Below are positions 55,582 to 64,000 of a DNA stretch of 64,000 nucleotides, one piece after another (position 1 is the stretch's first letter; every line of letters starts with the position of its first letter). A model generated the notes under the pieces. The model searched no databases, had not been told where the DNA came from, and saw nothing but the letters and a program-made list of their open reading frames with translations. Source of the stretch: Entophlyctis helioformis (lineage: Eukaryota > Chytridiomycota > Chytridiomycetes > Chytridiales > Chytriomycetaceae); the NCBI GenBank assembly GCA_025526915.1, contig JAHLKH010000045.1, positions 62,001-126,000 of the forward strand, given 5' to 3'. Both the position numbers and the translations under genes were made by a program.

Positions 55582-58500
55582 TTATTCGTGTTCGTCCGGA
55601 GCCATAATGTCCAGGATCTGCTGTGTAAAGGACAGATGCTCGTGCAGCGAGCTTGCCGAGGCCGGTGTGGGCGGACGCACCGAGTTGGCCGAGCGCACCA
55701 TGACCTCGGTGGCCTGCGTGGACGCCGACATGATCTCCGTGGCAGGCGTGTGCACAGCCAAGCCGTTTGGCGTGGACGTGTTGCCCGAGGGTAGGCCGCT
55801 CGCACCAGGTGCGATGGCCGTGGTGATGGCCACGCCTGCATTGGGCGGTGCGAGCCCGCTGGACAGCAGACGGCGGTGCTGGGGCTGGAACTGGTAGCCG
55901 TGCACATTGACTTGCGCGCCGATGCGCTGGCGCTCTGTGATGCTGCCTGTCGCGCTCGTGGGCGAGAACAGGTCGGGCGAGGCTGCACGCAACGAGTCGG
56001 TGTCAGAGTCTGAGACGACCGTGTCGGCCCAGCTCTGCACCGAGCTTGGCCGGATCCGCGACACGTTGCGGATGCGAGACACGGATGGATCAACAATGTT
56101 CTCACCTGCAGTGCCACTTGGCGAGACGGCACTGCGAGTACCGCCTGCACCGCCGACTCCCTGGTACATGGACGCGTCAAAGCCGGCCGACATGTACGCC
56201 ATGCGCATATCGTGGACCGCGCTCGAGTTGCTGCTCGTGCGCGCCGGTGCTGAGCGCAGCCGCTTGAGTGGGTCGTTGTCGTCGCGGCCCATGCGTCTCA
56301 GCAAGTCGGCAATGACCGTGTCGCGCTCGTGTGCAACCGACTCGAGATGCTCGACCTGCAGACGCACAAGCGCCAGATCCGCCTGCAACAGCTCGTTGTG
56401 CTCCACAAGGCCAGACACGTCCGATGCAACATCGTGCATGTCGTCAAGGACATTCCTTTCCTCGTCGTCGTCGTCGTCATCCATCGCAAGCTGTGTGCCG
56501 GCATTGACGGCCGTTGGGGACGAGCTGATCGAGCGCGTGGTTCCTGCCTGGCTCGAGGCAACCGTCGTGTCTGCGCCAGACGCCTTGGCGCTGCGAGCCG
56601 GCGACGCCGACCGTGCATCCGTCTGGGTCGCAACATCGTTGGTTTCGCGGATCTTGCGAAGACGAGACTCGAGGCTTGTGCGCGAGTCCATGTTGCGCAC
56701 GTCGTATCCAAGAGAGATGAGGATGCTTTCGAGCTCGCGGCGCTCAGCAAACGACGCCTCCAGGTCGTTGATGAGCATCTCCTTGTCACCCTCGAGGTCA
56801 ATGACAAGCTGCTCGAGATCGTTGACGCGCCGAGCCGTGTCGAGGATCGTGTTGTGCATGTACTCGTCACGAGCCCTGAGACGGGCCTGTGTTCCACGCA
56901 GCTGCCTGTCGAGTTCGGCAGCCTGCTGCACGCCTGTGACGAGGTCGGATGCCAGGACCTGGAAGACGGTGAGGAAATTGGCCGGCTTCTGGCCGACACC
57001 GGCAAACAGACGCGCGGTCCACTCCTCGTCCTCTTGAAGAGCGGTGCGGTTGTTGCTGTAGACGCTGCTGTTGAACTCGCGGTGCACATTGCTCATGTCG
57101 TTGAGGTACGAGAGCAAAAGGTGCTGCTCAACCGTACGCTGCTCGCGTGAAACGGCGGGTGCATTGAGCTTTGGCGTGGTGGGCGACGCAAGGAGCGCTC
57201 CGACTGGCGAGAACGACGACTCCATCGTCAATGAGCGATTCGTGTTGACCTGCAGGAGACCTTGCGTCAAAGTGGCGGGAGAGGCGTTGCGCGGCTGGGA
57301 GGCTTGTGACTGTTGCTGGTTGGGGTGGGGCGGTAGGGATGCAAAGGCAGGCAAGGGCGGCGAGCTGCGCAGCGGCCGATCGCCTGTCGCAACGGGGCTG
57401 CCGGCGCTCTGCTGGACGGCGCTGTTGAAATTGGCAACAAGCGCGGCGACCCGTGGAGATGGCGACGATCCTGCGCTGGAGAGTGCCTTGGAAGCCGTGA
57501 AGCCGGACGGCTGTCCCTGTTGTGCCTGCAGCATCTGCTCCAGCTCGGCGATGCGACGATCCTTGGCGGCCGCATCTTCCTTAAGCTTGGACACCACCGC
57601 AGCAAGCTTGCCGCTCGCTCCGCCCTGTGACTGCTGCTCGTCATCTCGAACGGGTGCCTCGGATTCCATCTTGCGGTCGCTGCCGCTGCCGATATTGCCG
57701 TGGATCGAGGAAACCTGGGCAGCAGATTGCACATCGGCCGTATCGTCGAAATACTTGCCAAACAAACGCGCAAACGAGTCCTGCAGTTGGTCAACATCCT
57801 GGGCACCAACCACGTAGTCCTGGACAGCGTACTGGCGGTCGCGCTGGTACGACACGATGGATCGGACGTGCTCGAGCTGCTTGGAAAACTCGGAAACGGC
57901 CAGCATCAGCTCGGGCTGATCGGGCGACATGGGCACGGCGGCCGCGGCGTCTGGGTTTCTGCCAGACGCCAGCAGACTGGCAATGGCCGACGGCGAGGCG
58001 TCCGAGGGCAACCCAGAGTCAGCTGGCGCCGTGTGCGGGTATGACAGTTCCTGCGGCTGGCGGGTGTAGGCGCCAGAGATCATAAAGGGGCTGCTGGCCA
58101 AATGGCGAGGAGACGAGGAGAGGATGTGGTTGTACCGCTCCTTGAGCTGCTCGAGCTGCTTCGAGAGAGTCAAGATCTCGTTGTCGCGCTCAAGGAACAT
58201 ACTGCTTGGTCGTGCAGGGCGGTCGAGGCTCTGTTCTACAGCAGCCTTGGCAGCGACGGCAGCCGCGCCACTTTCAGCTGGAGCAGCCCCGTCGGCGTTG
58301 AGATGCGTCTCGATGCTGAGCTGATACAAGCGGCGCTCGCTCGCCTCGAGGATCGCAATGCGCTGTGCAAGCTCCTTGCGCAAGTGCTCCGACTGGCGAC
58401 TCTGCACGCGCAGTAGCTTCATCTCTTGGAAGTACGACATCATGAGATGCTGCTCGACAATCTGCTGGTCCGTGAGCTGCGACGACGATGACGACGAAGA

Positions 58501-61500
58501 TGCGGCCGCAGCTGGCTGAGCCGACTTGGCCTGCGACTGTGCAATGCTTCTTGAGCCGGCAAGCCAGCCCTCCAGCCAACGCAGGTACACACGGAGCTCT
58601 TCGTGCAGATCCTGGCGCTGCCGAGCATCCAGCGGCGTGTCGGTCGACGTGAGCTTGTGAACCATGGTCTGGAGCGACTCTGAGAACGTGAGCAGCTGCT
58701 CCGTCGTGGCAGTGTCATTCTCGTCGGCAGTCTCGATGCGATTCTCGATGCGTTCGGCAATGCTGGAGATCTGGTTGATCAGGCTGGCCGTCTCGACTTT
58801 CTGCTTGTCTTCAGGCACAAGCGATGGTGCGCGCTTGCGTTGGAGGGTCGGCTTGCTGATGCTGGGCGGACCGATGGGCGGTGCAGCGAAGGGAGGCACA
58901 GAGTCGACCGGAGTGGCGGCAGTGGATGCAGAGTGCTTGATCTGCGATCCGACAAGCACGCCTTCGCGGAAGGACGCCTGGTCGTCGATCTGGCCGGCAT
59001 CGCTTTGAGAGGGAGAAGTGCCGCCATTGGCACCGTGGAGCCAGCCTTCGAGCCAAGACAGCTTGGCGCGGATCTGGTCGCAGATGCTGGCACGCTCCTG
59101 GGGAGAGAGCGGCTGTCTGGCCGATGTGAGCTGGCCCATGAGGCTGTGCAGCGTGTTGGTGAACGCGTACAGTTGCTCTGCCGATGCAGACGAGGCGTCT
59201 TCGGGATGGTCGGAAGACTGCAGACGGGCGTCGATGGCTTCGATCAGCTCGACCATGCGGTTGACAAGCTCGCCAGTCTGCAGCATCTCCGACATGGCCA
59301 GAGAAGTGCTGGGAACAAGAGACGGTGCACGCTTGCGCTGAGTACCAGGCGCACCAGGGTCGCCAGGAGGCTTTGGCGGGTTCTTGAGTTTGGATCCAGC
59401 GAGCCAGCCCTCGAACCACGTGTTTGCCTGGGCATCGACTGCGTTGCTGCCATCGACAGAAGGCGGCAGAGAAGCGAGTGAATCCGGCTCGACCGGCTTG
59501 ATCGAGGACGCGCTGACTTCAACACGCTCGGTGATGACCGAGATGCGCTGGATAATCTCCTGCAAACGTGCCTCGTTGACCTGGGACACCACCTCAAGCT
59601 GGCGATCGCGCTCCGCAACCAGCTGACGCAGGATCTCGAGCTCGCGCTGGTAGTCGTAGATGACGATATCAATCTCAGCGTCGCGGTTGACGAGCGTCTG
59701 TTCGAGCTCGCCCAGCCGGTTGAGCGTGTTGGAAGAGTTGGCATGAGACGATGCCAGCGAGAACTGCTCTTCGCGCAGCTCGGTGATCTCGTTGAGAAGT
59801 GACTCGATGTGGTCCTGCATGTCGAGGCAGACCTTGCTCTTGAGATCCAGATCGGTGGCAAGCTCGGAGCTCTTGATCTCTGTGGCCGACAGCTCTGCGC
59901 GCGCGTGGTTGAGCTGCTCGCGCAGGAGACGCAGCTGGTCCCGCAGATCGTCGTCGGACTTGACGGTAATACCGGGCTTGTTGATGGCGACGCGTGTGCG
60001 CACCGAACGAGCGCGAGAAGCAAACTGCAGCGTGCTCTTGGACTCGGAGATGTCAGGCACTGACGGACTCAGGCATGCAATCATCAAAGTTTGACTGTGG
60101 CCATGGTACAGCGTGTCAGTCTCTGACCGCATTCCATAGAGCAGCATCAGAAGGCATTGTGGCGCACCTGTTGCCACCAAGAGAGTCTTGAAGTAGCCGC
60201 GTGAGCTTCGATTCGCGATACGGGATGTGCACAGCTGCCGATGGACGGGCAGAGGAGGCGGAAAGAGCATTGATGACTTTGCCCAGAGCAAGCAGTCCCG
60301 AGTTGATGGAAATGCCCTCCTTGGCGCGGTCGCCAACTGCATTGGTGTTTTTGAGACGCTCGGAACCCGCCAGATCGACAAAGTTCAGTTTGGACGTGAT
60401 GCTGCCAACAACGTCATCGCCAGCGATAAATCCTTGTGTGATCACAATGGAGAAGATGGCGTGGGAGCGGGACGATGTTGCGTTGGCGCCTGTGGCTGCT
60501 GTCTGGCGAAGCTGCGTTCCCTTGGCAAGCAGGCTAGGCCCCGTGTCGATTGGATAGATGGGCATGTGAGAAGCCAGCAAAAGCATTGCGGCCAACATAC
60601 TGCCTGGCAGCTTACCGTGCAATGTCTGCAGGCGACGATACAGGCAGGTAGCGGGCACCCTGGACATAGGTGCCCAGCTGCTTGTCAAAGCGAACAGCCA
60701 GCGGTTCACGGCTAGGCTCGCGACCGTCGCGCGGACTGGATGAGCTCGAGCTTGCCAGCATGTTCTTGCGCTTTGGCGAGACCTGACTGACGGGAGTATC
60801 GGGCAGCGGCACAGACTCGAACAGGTCGATCACATCGTCGTTGTAGATTTCGAGAAACGAGACCTTTGCGGACCAGGTGAATCCAAGCACGTCGCGCGCC
60901 TTGGCTTCGAGAGCCAAGAAGGTGAGGTTTGCCGCGCGCGGCACGATGCCTGCGTGTGGATGCAACGCGTCAAGGGTATGTCAGTCAGGCAAGAGCCCTT
61001 GGCGAGGTACGGGTATGCAAAGCAGGCAGTTACCTTGGGATGTAGGGTCAGAGACGGATCCCGCAGATCCCGACGCGCCAGTGCCCATTGTGAAGGTCTT
61101 GCCCGATCCGGTCTGGACACAGCCAGAGCCCAGGATGTGCACCAAGCCAGGCAAGGCGCACGCAGTCCACCTGTTAGTCTACGTTCCTCGGGCCGAGTAG
61201 CACATGCACAGACGTGGATGGATGGATGGATGGATGGATGGATGGATGGATGGATGGATGGATGGATGGATGGATGGATGGATGGATGGATGGATGGATG
61301 GATGGATGGATGGATGGATGGATGGATGGATGGATGGATGGATGGATGGATGGATGGATGGATGGATGGATGGATGGATGGATGGATGGATGGATGGATG
61401 GATGGATGGATGGATGGATGGATGGATGGATGGATGGATAGGTACCTGGCCATAGGCAATGACGGTGACGTTGAAGCCTTCGATGAAATGGTTGAGGATT

Positions 61501-61970
61501 GGCGCAACGGCAGTCTCAAAGACAAGCTCCTGTGAGGCGTTGGTGCCAAAAACGTGGTCGAACGAGTACTGCTTCTGGTCTGTGGAGCGTGCACCAGGGG
61601 CACCGCCGGCCGACGGGGTCGAGCCGACGGGCGATATGGTGGAGCGCTTTGCAGCCAGCGAGACGTCGTCGAGCGTGAGCGAGTCTGAGCGGGAGCCGTC
61701 GGCGAGCAGGGCGTAGCGGCTGTCCTTTTTGGCCTCGTCGGGCCAGATGGGCCGGATCCTGACCGCAACTTGAACCGACGCCAGCAGGCCAGCGCCGGCG
61801 TAGGCGGGCGACGGGAAGGGCGAGTTCGAGTTCGAGTGCGAGGGCGAGAGGGGCGTCATCAGGAGCGGCGGGAGCGGTGAGGGCGAGGGCGTCGGCATTG
61901 GCATTGGCCGGCCAGCGCCGCCAAGGGCGCCCGGGCCAGCAGGACCGCCTGGTTCTGGCACTGCACGCAT
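55582..61970 (-). CDS. Kinesin motor protein, kinesin-4-like, with very long coiled coil
   Basis: Multi-exon, about 2,000 residues; ATG 61970, stop 55582-55584. The N-terminal motor domain has [26 protein letters not shown] and VTVIAYGQ, then after an intron [10 protein letters not shown] (P-loop). It continues with [30 protein letters not shown] (switch I), [15 protein letters not shown] (switch II), [38 protein letters not shown] and [13 protein letters not shown]. [17 protein letters not shown] and [18 protein letters not shown] favour kinesin-4 over other classes, though [12 protein letters not shown] is atypical, so the class is tentative. A single exon of about 4.5 kb encodes coiled-coil heptads and Ser/Thr linkers. 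A large tetranucleotide repeat fills the intron before the P-loop. Confidence 0.85.
61215..61439. repeat. (TGGA)n tetranucleotide array in a kinesin intron
   Basis: About 225 nt of essentially perfect TGGA (CCAT on the coding strand), over 55 units. It lies within a 333 nt intron (61113-61445) that begins GTACC, right after codons for AYGQ. The frames opened by the repeat (MDGW or HPSI runs) are not protein. Confidence 0.97.
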
Positions 61971-62615
61971 CGCAGGTTGTTCAGCCGAGTGCGATTGTGT
62001 GTGTCTGTGTGTGTGTGCAAGCGTGGATTTGCGGCGGCCCGCCATTTGAGCAGGCTCGAAGCCGCACGCCTGCCGCACGACTGCGGCCGCTTGGCGTGCT
62101 CGGCAGTAAAGACACCGCGGGCAGGCGTGCGTGTGCGTGTGCGAGTGTGTGCATGTGTGTGCATGCTAGCAGCAGCAGCATGGGATGGCTGGCCTACCTG
62201 ACATGGCGATGCTGTGGTATGTGCTGCGTGTGTGCGTATGTTTGTATGTGTGAAAGCGCGGGCGGCGTCTGTCCGGGCAGCAGCGGCTGTTGGTCGTCAG
62301 CCCAATCAATCGACGGCGGCACACGGCGCTGAGTGGCGTGGCGTGGCGTGGCGTGGCATGGCATGGCTCGGTGCACGCACGCACGCACGCACACGGGGCA
62401 CGGGCACCGGCACCGGCACAGACACAGACACAGGCATAGACACAGACAGACACACGCTCGGTGCCATTGCAGCCACGCTGTCGCGGTGGCCCGTCTGTGG
62501 CACATTCCCGCCACGGATCGCTTCACTCGCTCACACTCACTCTGTTACTCTTCAGGTGGATACGATGGAAAGGATTCATTCCGACGGTCAGACAGACAGA
62601 CAGACTGCGCGGCCG
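61971..62615. other. Spacer between kinesin 5' end and PFDN6 3' end
   Basis: About 645 nt with GTGTGT/GTGCGTGT runs (about 61995-62165), a GGCGTGGCGTGG/GCATGG run (62335-62365), and a CACGCACGCACG plus GGCACCGGCACC run (62375-62420). Probably the kinesin promoter and PFDN6 3' flank; no gene seen. Confidence 0.4.
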
Positions 62616-63507
62616 TCACTGCGCGGCCGTCGGCTGCTGCTGCTGTTGTTGCTGCTGGGCAAGCGTCTGCAGCTTGACAATCTGGGCAAGGGCCATCACG
62701 CACAGGGCTGCATTAGTCGAGTCGCACACAGGGTCTCCCTCTCACACGCACGCCCCACCTCGAGCTTCTTCTTCTCCTGCTTCTCCTCGAGCTCCTTGAT
62801 GAGCGTCTCGGCGCGCTTGCTGCCACCAGATCCCAGCCAGATCCCAGACAGAAACCAACCAGATCCCAGGAAGATCCAAGACAGAGTCAGCATCCTGCAG
62901 CGGTCCAGTCCTCGACAGCTTGGGGCAGCAGATCCAAGGACTCACATCTCGCCCTTGATGTAGTCGATGCGCTTGGACACGTTGCCGACCGCCTCGGGCG
63001 TGTCCTGCTTCACCAGCACGGGGCCGATGAGCTTGAAGATGGTGGCGTCGTCCTTGAGCAGGCCAAACTCCTGTCCACGGGATGCCCATGCAGCCGTGCC
63101 ATGCGACGATCAGCCTCTGCCAGCATCGTGCGCTCGGGATCTGTGCAGCAGCCGGGCAGCAGCTGTTGGGCTGATGGGTTGATGGGCATCCAAAGAGTGA
63201 CGCACCTTGGCAACCTCTTCGTTCTCCTTGAGCTGCGACTCGAGCTGCGTGCGGTTGCGCACGGCCTTGGAGTAGTCTGTCCGACAGGGCACCACCGCAT
63301 GTCAGCATCCGCATCACCAGCCGACTTGACTGCCGACTCGACTGCTTCTGGCTCTGCTGAGCCAGCGAGAGACGCCAAGCCAAGCCCAGCCAAGCCAAGT
63401 CCGCACAAGCACAGCCAAGCCAGCAGCCCAGGGCAGCCGCTCCACTCACCCTGCTGGAGGCTCTGGAACGAAGTCACCTCAACCTGCAGACGCTCATTCA
63501 ACGACAT
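62616..63507 (-). CDS. PFDN6: Prefoldin subunit 6 (beta type)
   Basis: Five exons (63507-63450, 63276-63206, 63070-62946, 62819-62759, 62681-62616) close in phase to 126 residues; animal PFDN6 is 129. Prefoldin is the hexameric chaperone that hands unfolded actin and tubulin to CCT. Seen: MSLNERLQVEVTSFQSLQQ, DYSKAVRNRTQLESQLKENE, the central hairpin EFGLLKDDATIFKLIGPVLV (family ELALLxxxxxVFKLIGPVLV) and KRIDYIKGEIKRAETLIKEL, a second coiled-coil arm, ending in a poly-Gln run. A (CA)n leader abuts the ATG. It is divergent from the MRPS33-like gene with 139 bp between starts. Confidence 0.93.

Positions 63508-63508
<1 letters not shown>

Positions 63509-63583
<75 letters not shown>
63509..63583. 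repeat. (GT)n/(CA)n tract abutting the PFDN6 start codon
   Basis: About 75 nt of uninterrupted GT. On the coding strand it is (CA)n immediately followed by CC and the ATG at 63507, so the repeat is the end of the 5' leader or core promoter. Confidence 0.95.
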
Positions 63584-63586
<3 letters not shown>

Positions 63587-63646
63587 CGAGTTGTGCGTTG
63601 AACAGGCAACTTTCACCTGATCTCAACGAATCCCACCCGCCCCGTT

Positions 63647-64000
63647 ATGTCGGCAGCTGTCGCCCGCCTACAGGCCCTCCAGCGCCTGCGAGACTCCATC
63701 TTCAAGGTCGACCGAGCGCAGGCCGGTCTGCGCACAGGCCGGGACATTCTCGCAGCCGCACCGCTGCGCCAGAAGCTGCTCAACCACTACCCGCCCAACA
63801 TCGACCACCTCGCCCTGTCGCTGCAGGACAAGCGGCTCGCTTCCCTCGGCCTGAAGGATGTGTGGGTCGAGGCACAAAAGGTCCGCGAGCAGGGCCTCGA
63901 GGCCAGAGGAAAATTCGTTCGGGTCTCTGGTGAGTGCCGCTGCTCGTCGCTCTGGCGGTGTCGACGCATGCATGCCATGCTCGCTCTTGTCACAGTGCCC
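63647..64000 (+). CDS. Mitochondrial small-subunit ribosomal protein S33/Rsm27-like, partial
   Basis: The first exon runs 63647-63929 and ends at GTGAGT; the rest lies beyond the window. Seen: ARLQALQRLRDSIFKVDRAQ, AGLRTGRDILAAAPLRQKLL, HYPPNIDHLA. This fits the MRPS33/Rsm27 pattern of a helix ending IF, then GxRTGxKILxxxLxGxxxxxYYP. Similarity is moderate and the C-terminal Arg/Lys-rich end is not visible, so the call is tentative. It shares a 139 bp divergent promoter with PFDN6. Confidence 0.6.
   Translation, partial: MSAAVARLQALQRLRDSIFKVDRAQAGLRTGRDILAAAPLRQKLLNHYPPNIDHLALSLQDKRLASLGLKDVWVEAQKVREQGLEARGKFVRVSGECRCSSLWRCRRMHAMLALVTVP

Larger units (their letters stand above)
53243..55712 (-). 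repeat. 2.5 kb segmental duplication, copy B (inverted partner of 31627-34106)
   Basis: Reverse complement of copy A. The right border falls inside the kinesin CDS (55712), which here is continuous with the whole kinesin gene. The left border is at GCCATTCAGTCG (53243). The centres of the two copies are about 21.6 kb apart, with 19.1 kb between their inner borders. Confidence 0.95.

Noticed and set aside
61179..61768. Long frames encoding repeated HPSI or MDGW units.
   Set aside because: They are translations of the TGGA microsatellite in a kinesin intron.
55582..61970. Kinesin considered as kinesin-7/Kip2 type because of [12 protein letters not shown].
   Set aside because: The [13 protein letters not shown] and [10 protein letters not shown]...TLMIACLSP blocks fit kinesin-4 better; class kept tentative.

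Overview
The window is nuclear DNA from a eukaryote with short introns, most likely a zoosporic (flagellated) fungus of the chytrid type. Introns are mostly 60-100 nt with GT-AG ends and a few GC-AG ends, and genes are closely packed on both strands. Fungal markers are MGM101, a Zn2Cys6 transcription factor, a low-molecular-weight thioredoxin reductase, and LCL3- and GYP1-type genes. Flagellar and amoeboid markers are CFAP43, the axonemal dynein intermediate chain DNAI4/IC138, and CYFIP/Sra1 of the SCAR/WAVE complex. That combination fits Chytridiomycota or a near relative; I cannot name the species.

Layout. 1-4.5 kb: CYFIP/Sra1 (minus, 3' end outside the window). 5.2-6.6 kb: a DUF2415-type WD40 protein. 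6.7-7.2 kb: a tRNA-Val(AAC) inside a segment repeated at 44.1 kb. 7.2-13.9 kb: CFAP43 in 23 exons. 14.0-16.9 kb (minus): a protein with bacterial/phage-like DNA-binding segments and a Dam-like adenine methyltransferase domain fused to a Gln-rich tail; this is the most unusual gene here. 18.3-22.5 kb: a tight run of TBC1D22/GYP1, MOZART1 and NAA20. 22.7-24.9 kb: CCZ1 (minus). 24.9-27.7 kb: no gene seen. 27.8-31.3 kb: Zn2Cys6 factor. 31.6-34.1 kb: a duplicated block with a 3' kinesin fragment, a FAM210/DUF1279 gene and an LCL3-like nuclease gene. 34.1-36.7 kb: divergent MGM101 and thioredoxin reductase. 36.8-40.6 kb: DNAI4. 40.7-44.0 kb: ARMC8/GID5 (minus). 44.1-44.5 kb: second tRNA-Val copy. 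44.9-46.2 kb: secreted beta-propeller protein. 46.8-48.1 kb: ankyrin protein. 48.3-51.0 kb: poly(A)-binding protein with a one-base frameshift. 51.2-52.8 kb: unknown membrane protein. 53.2-55.7 kb: the same 2.5 kb block as at 31.6 kb, inverted. 55.6-62.0 kb: kinesin-4-like motor. 62.6-64 kb: divergent prefoldin 6 and MRPS33-like genes.

How the genes relate. CFAP43 and DNAI4 belong to the same axonemal module: the I1/f inner dynein arm and its tether. CYFIP drives Arp2/3-dependent actin assembly and MOZART1 recruits gamma-tubulin complexes. CCZ1 and TBC1D22 act on Rab GTPases. MGM101, the FAM210-like pair and the MRPS33-like protein are mitochondrial, and thioredoxin reductase may be partly so. 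The other genes are general housekeeping. The window is shaped by a 2.5 kb inverted segmental duplication about 19 kb apart and a 0.45 kb direct duplication carrying a tRNA. Exon joins were made by eye from splice signals and reading phase. Where the phases close (DUF2415 protein, CFAP43, the methyltransferase-like gene, NAA20, FAM210-like, LCL3-like, PFDN6) the models are fairly firm; N-terminal starts are less so.
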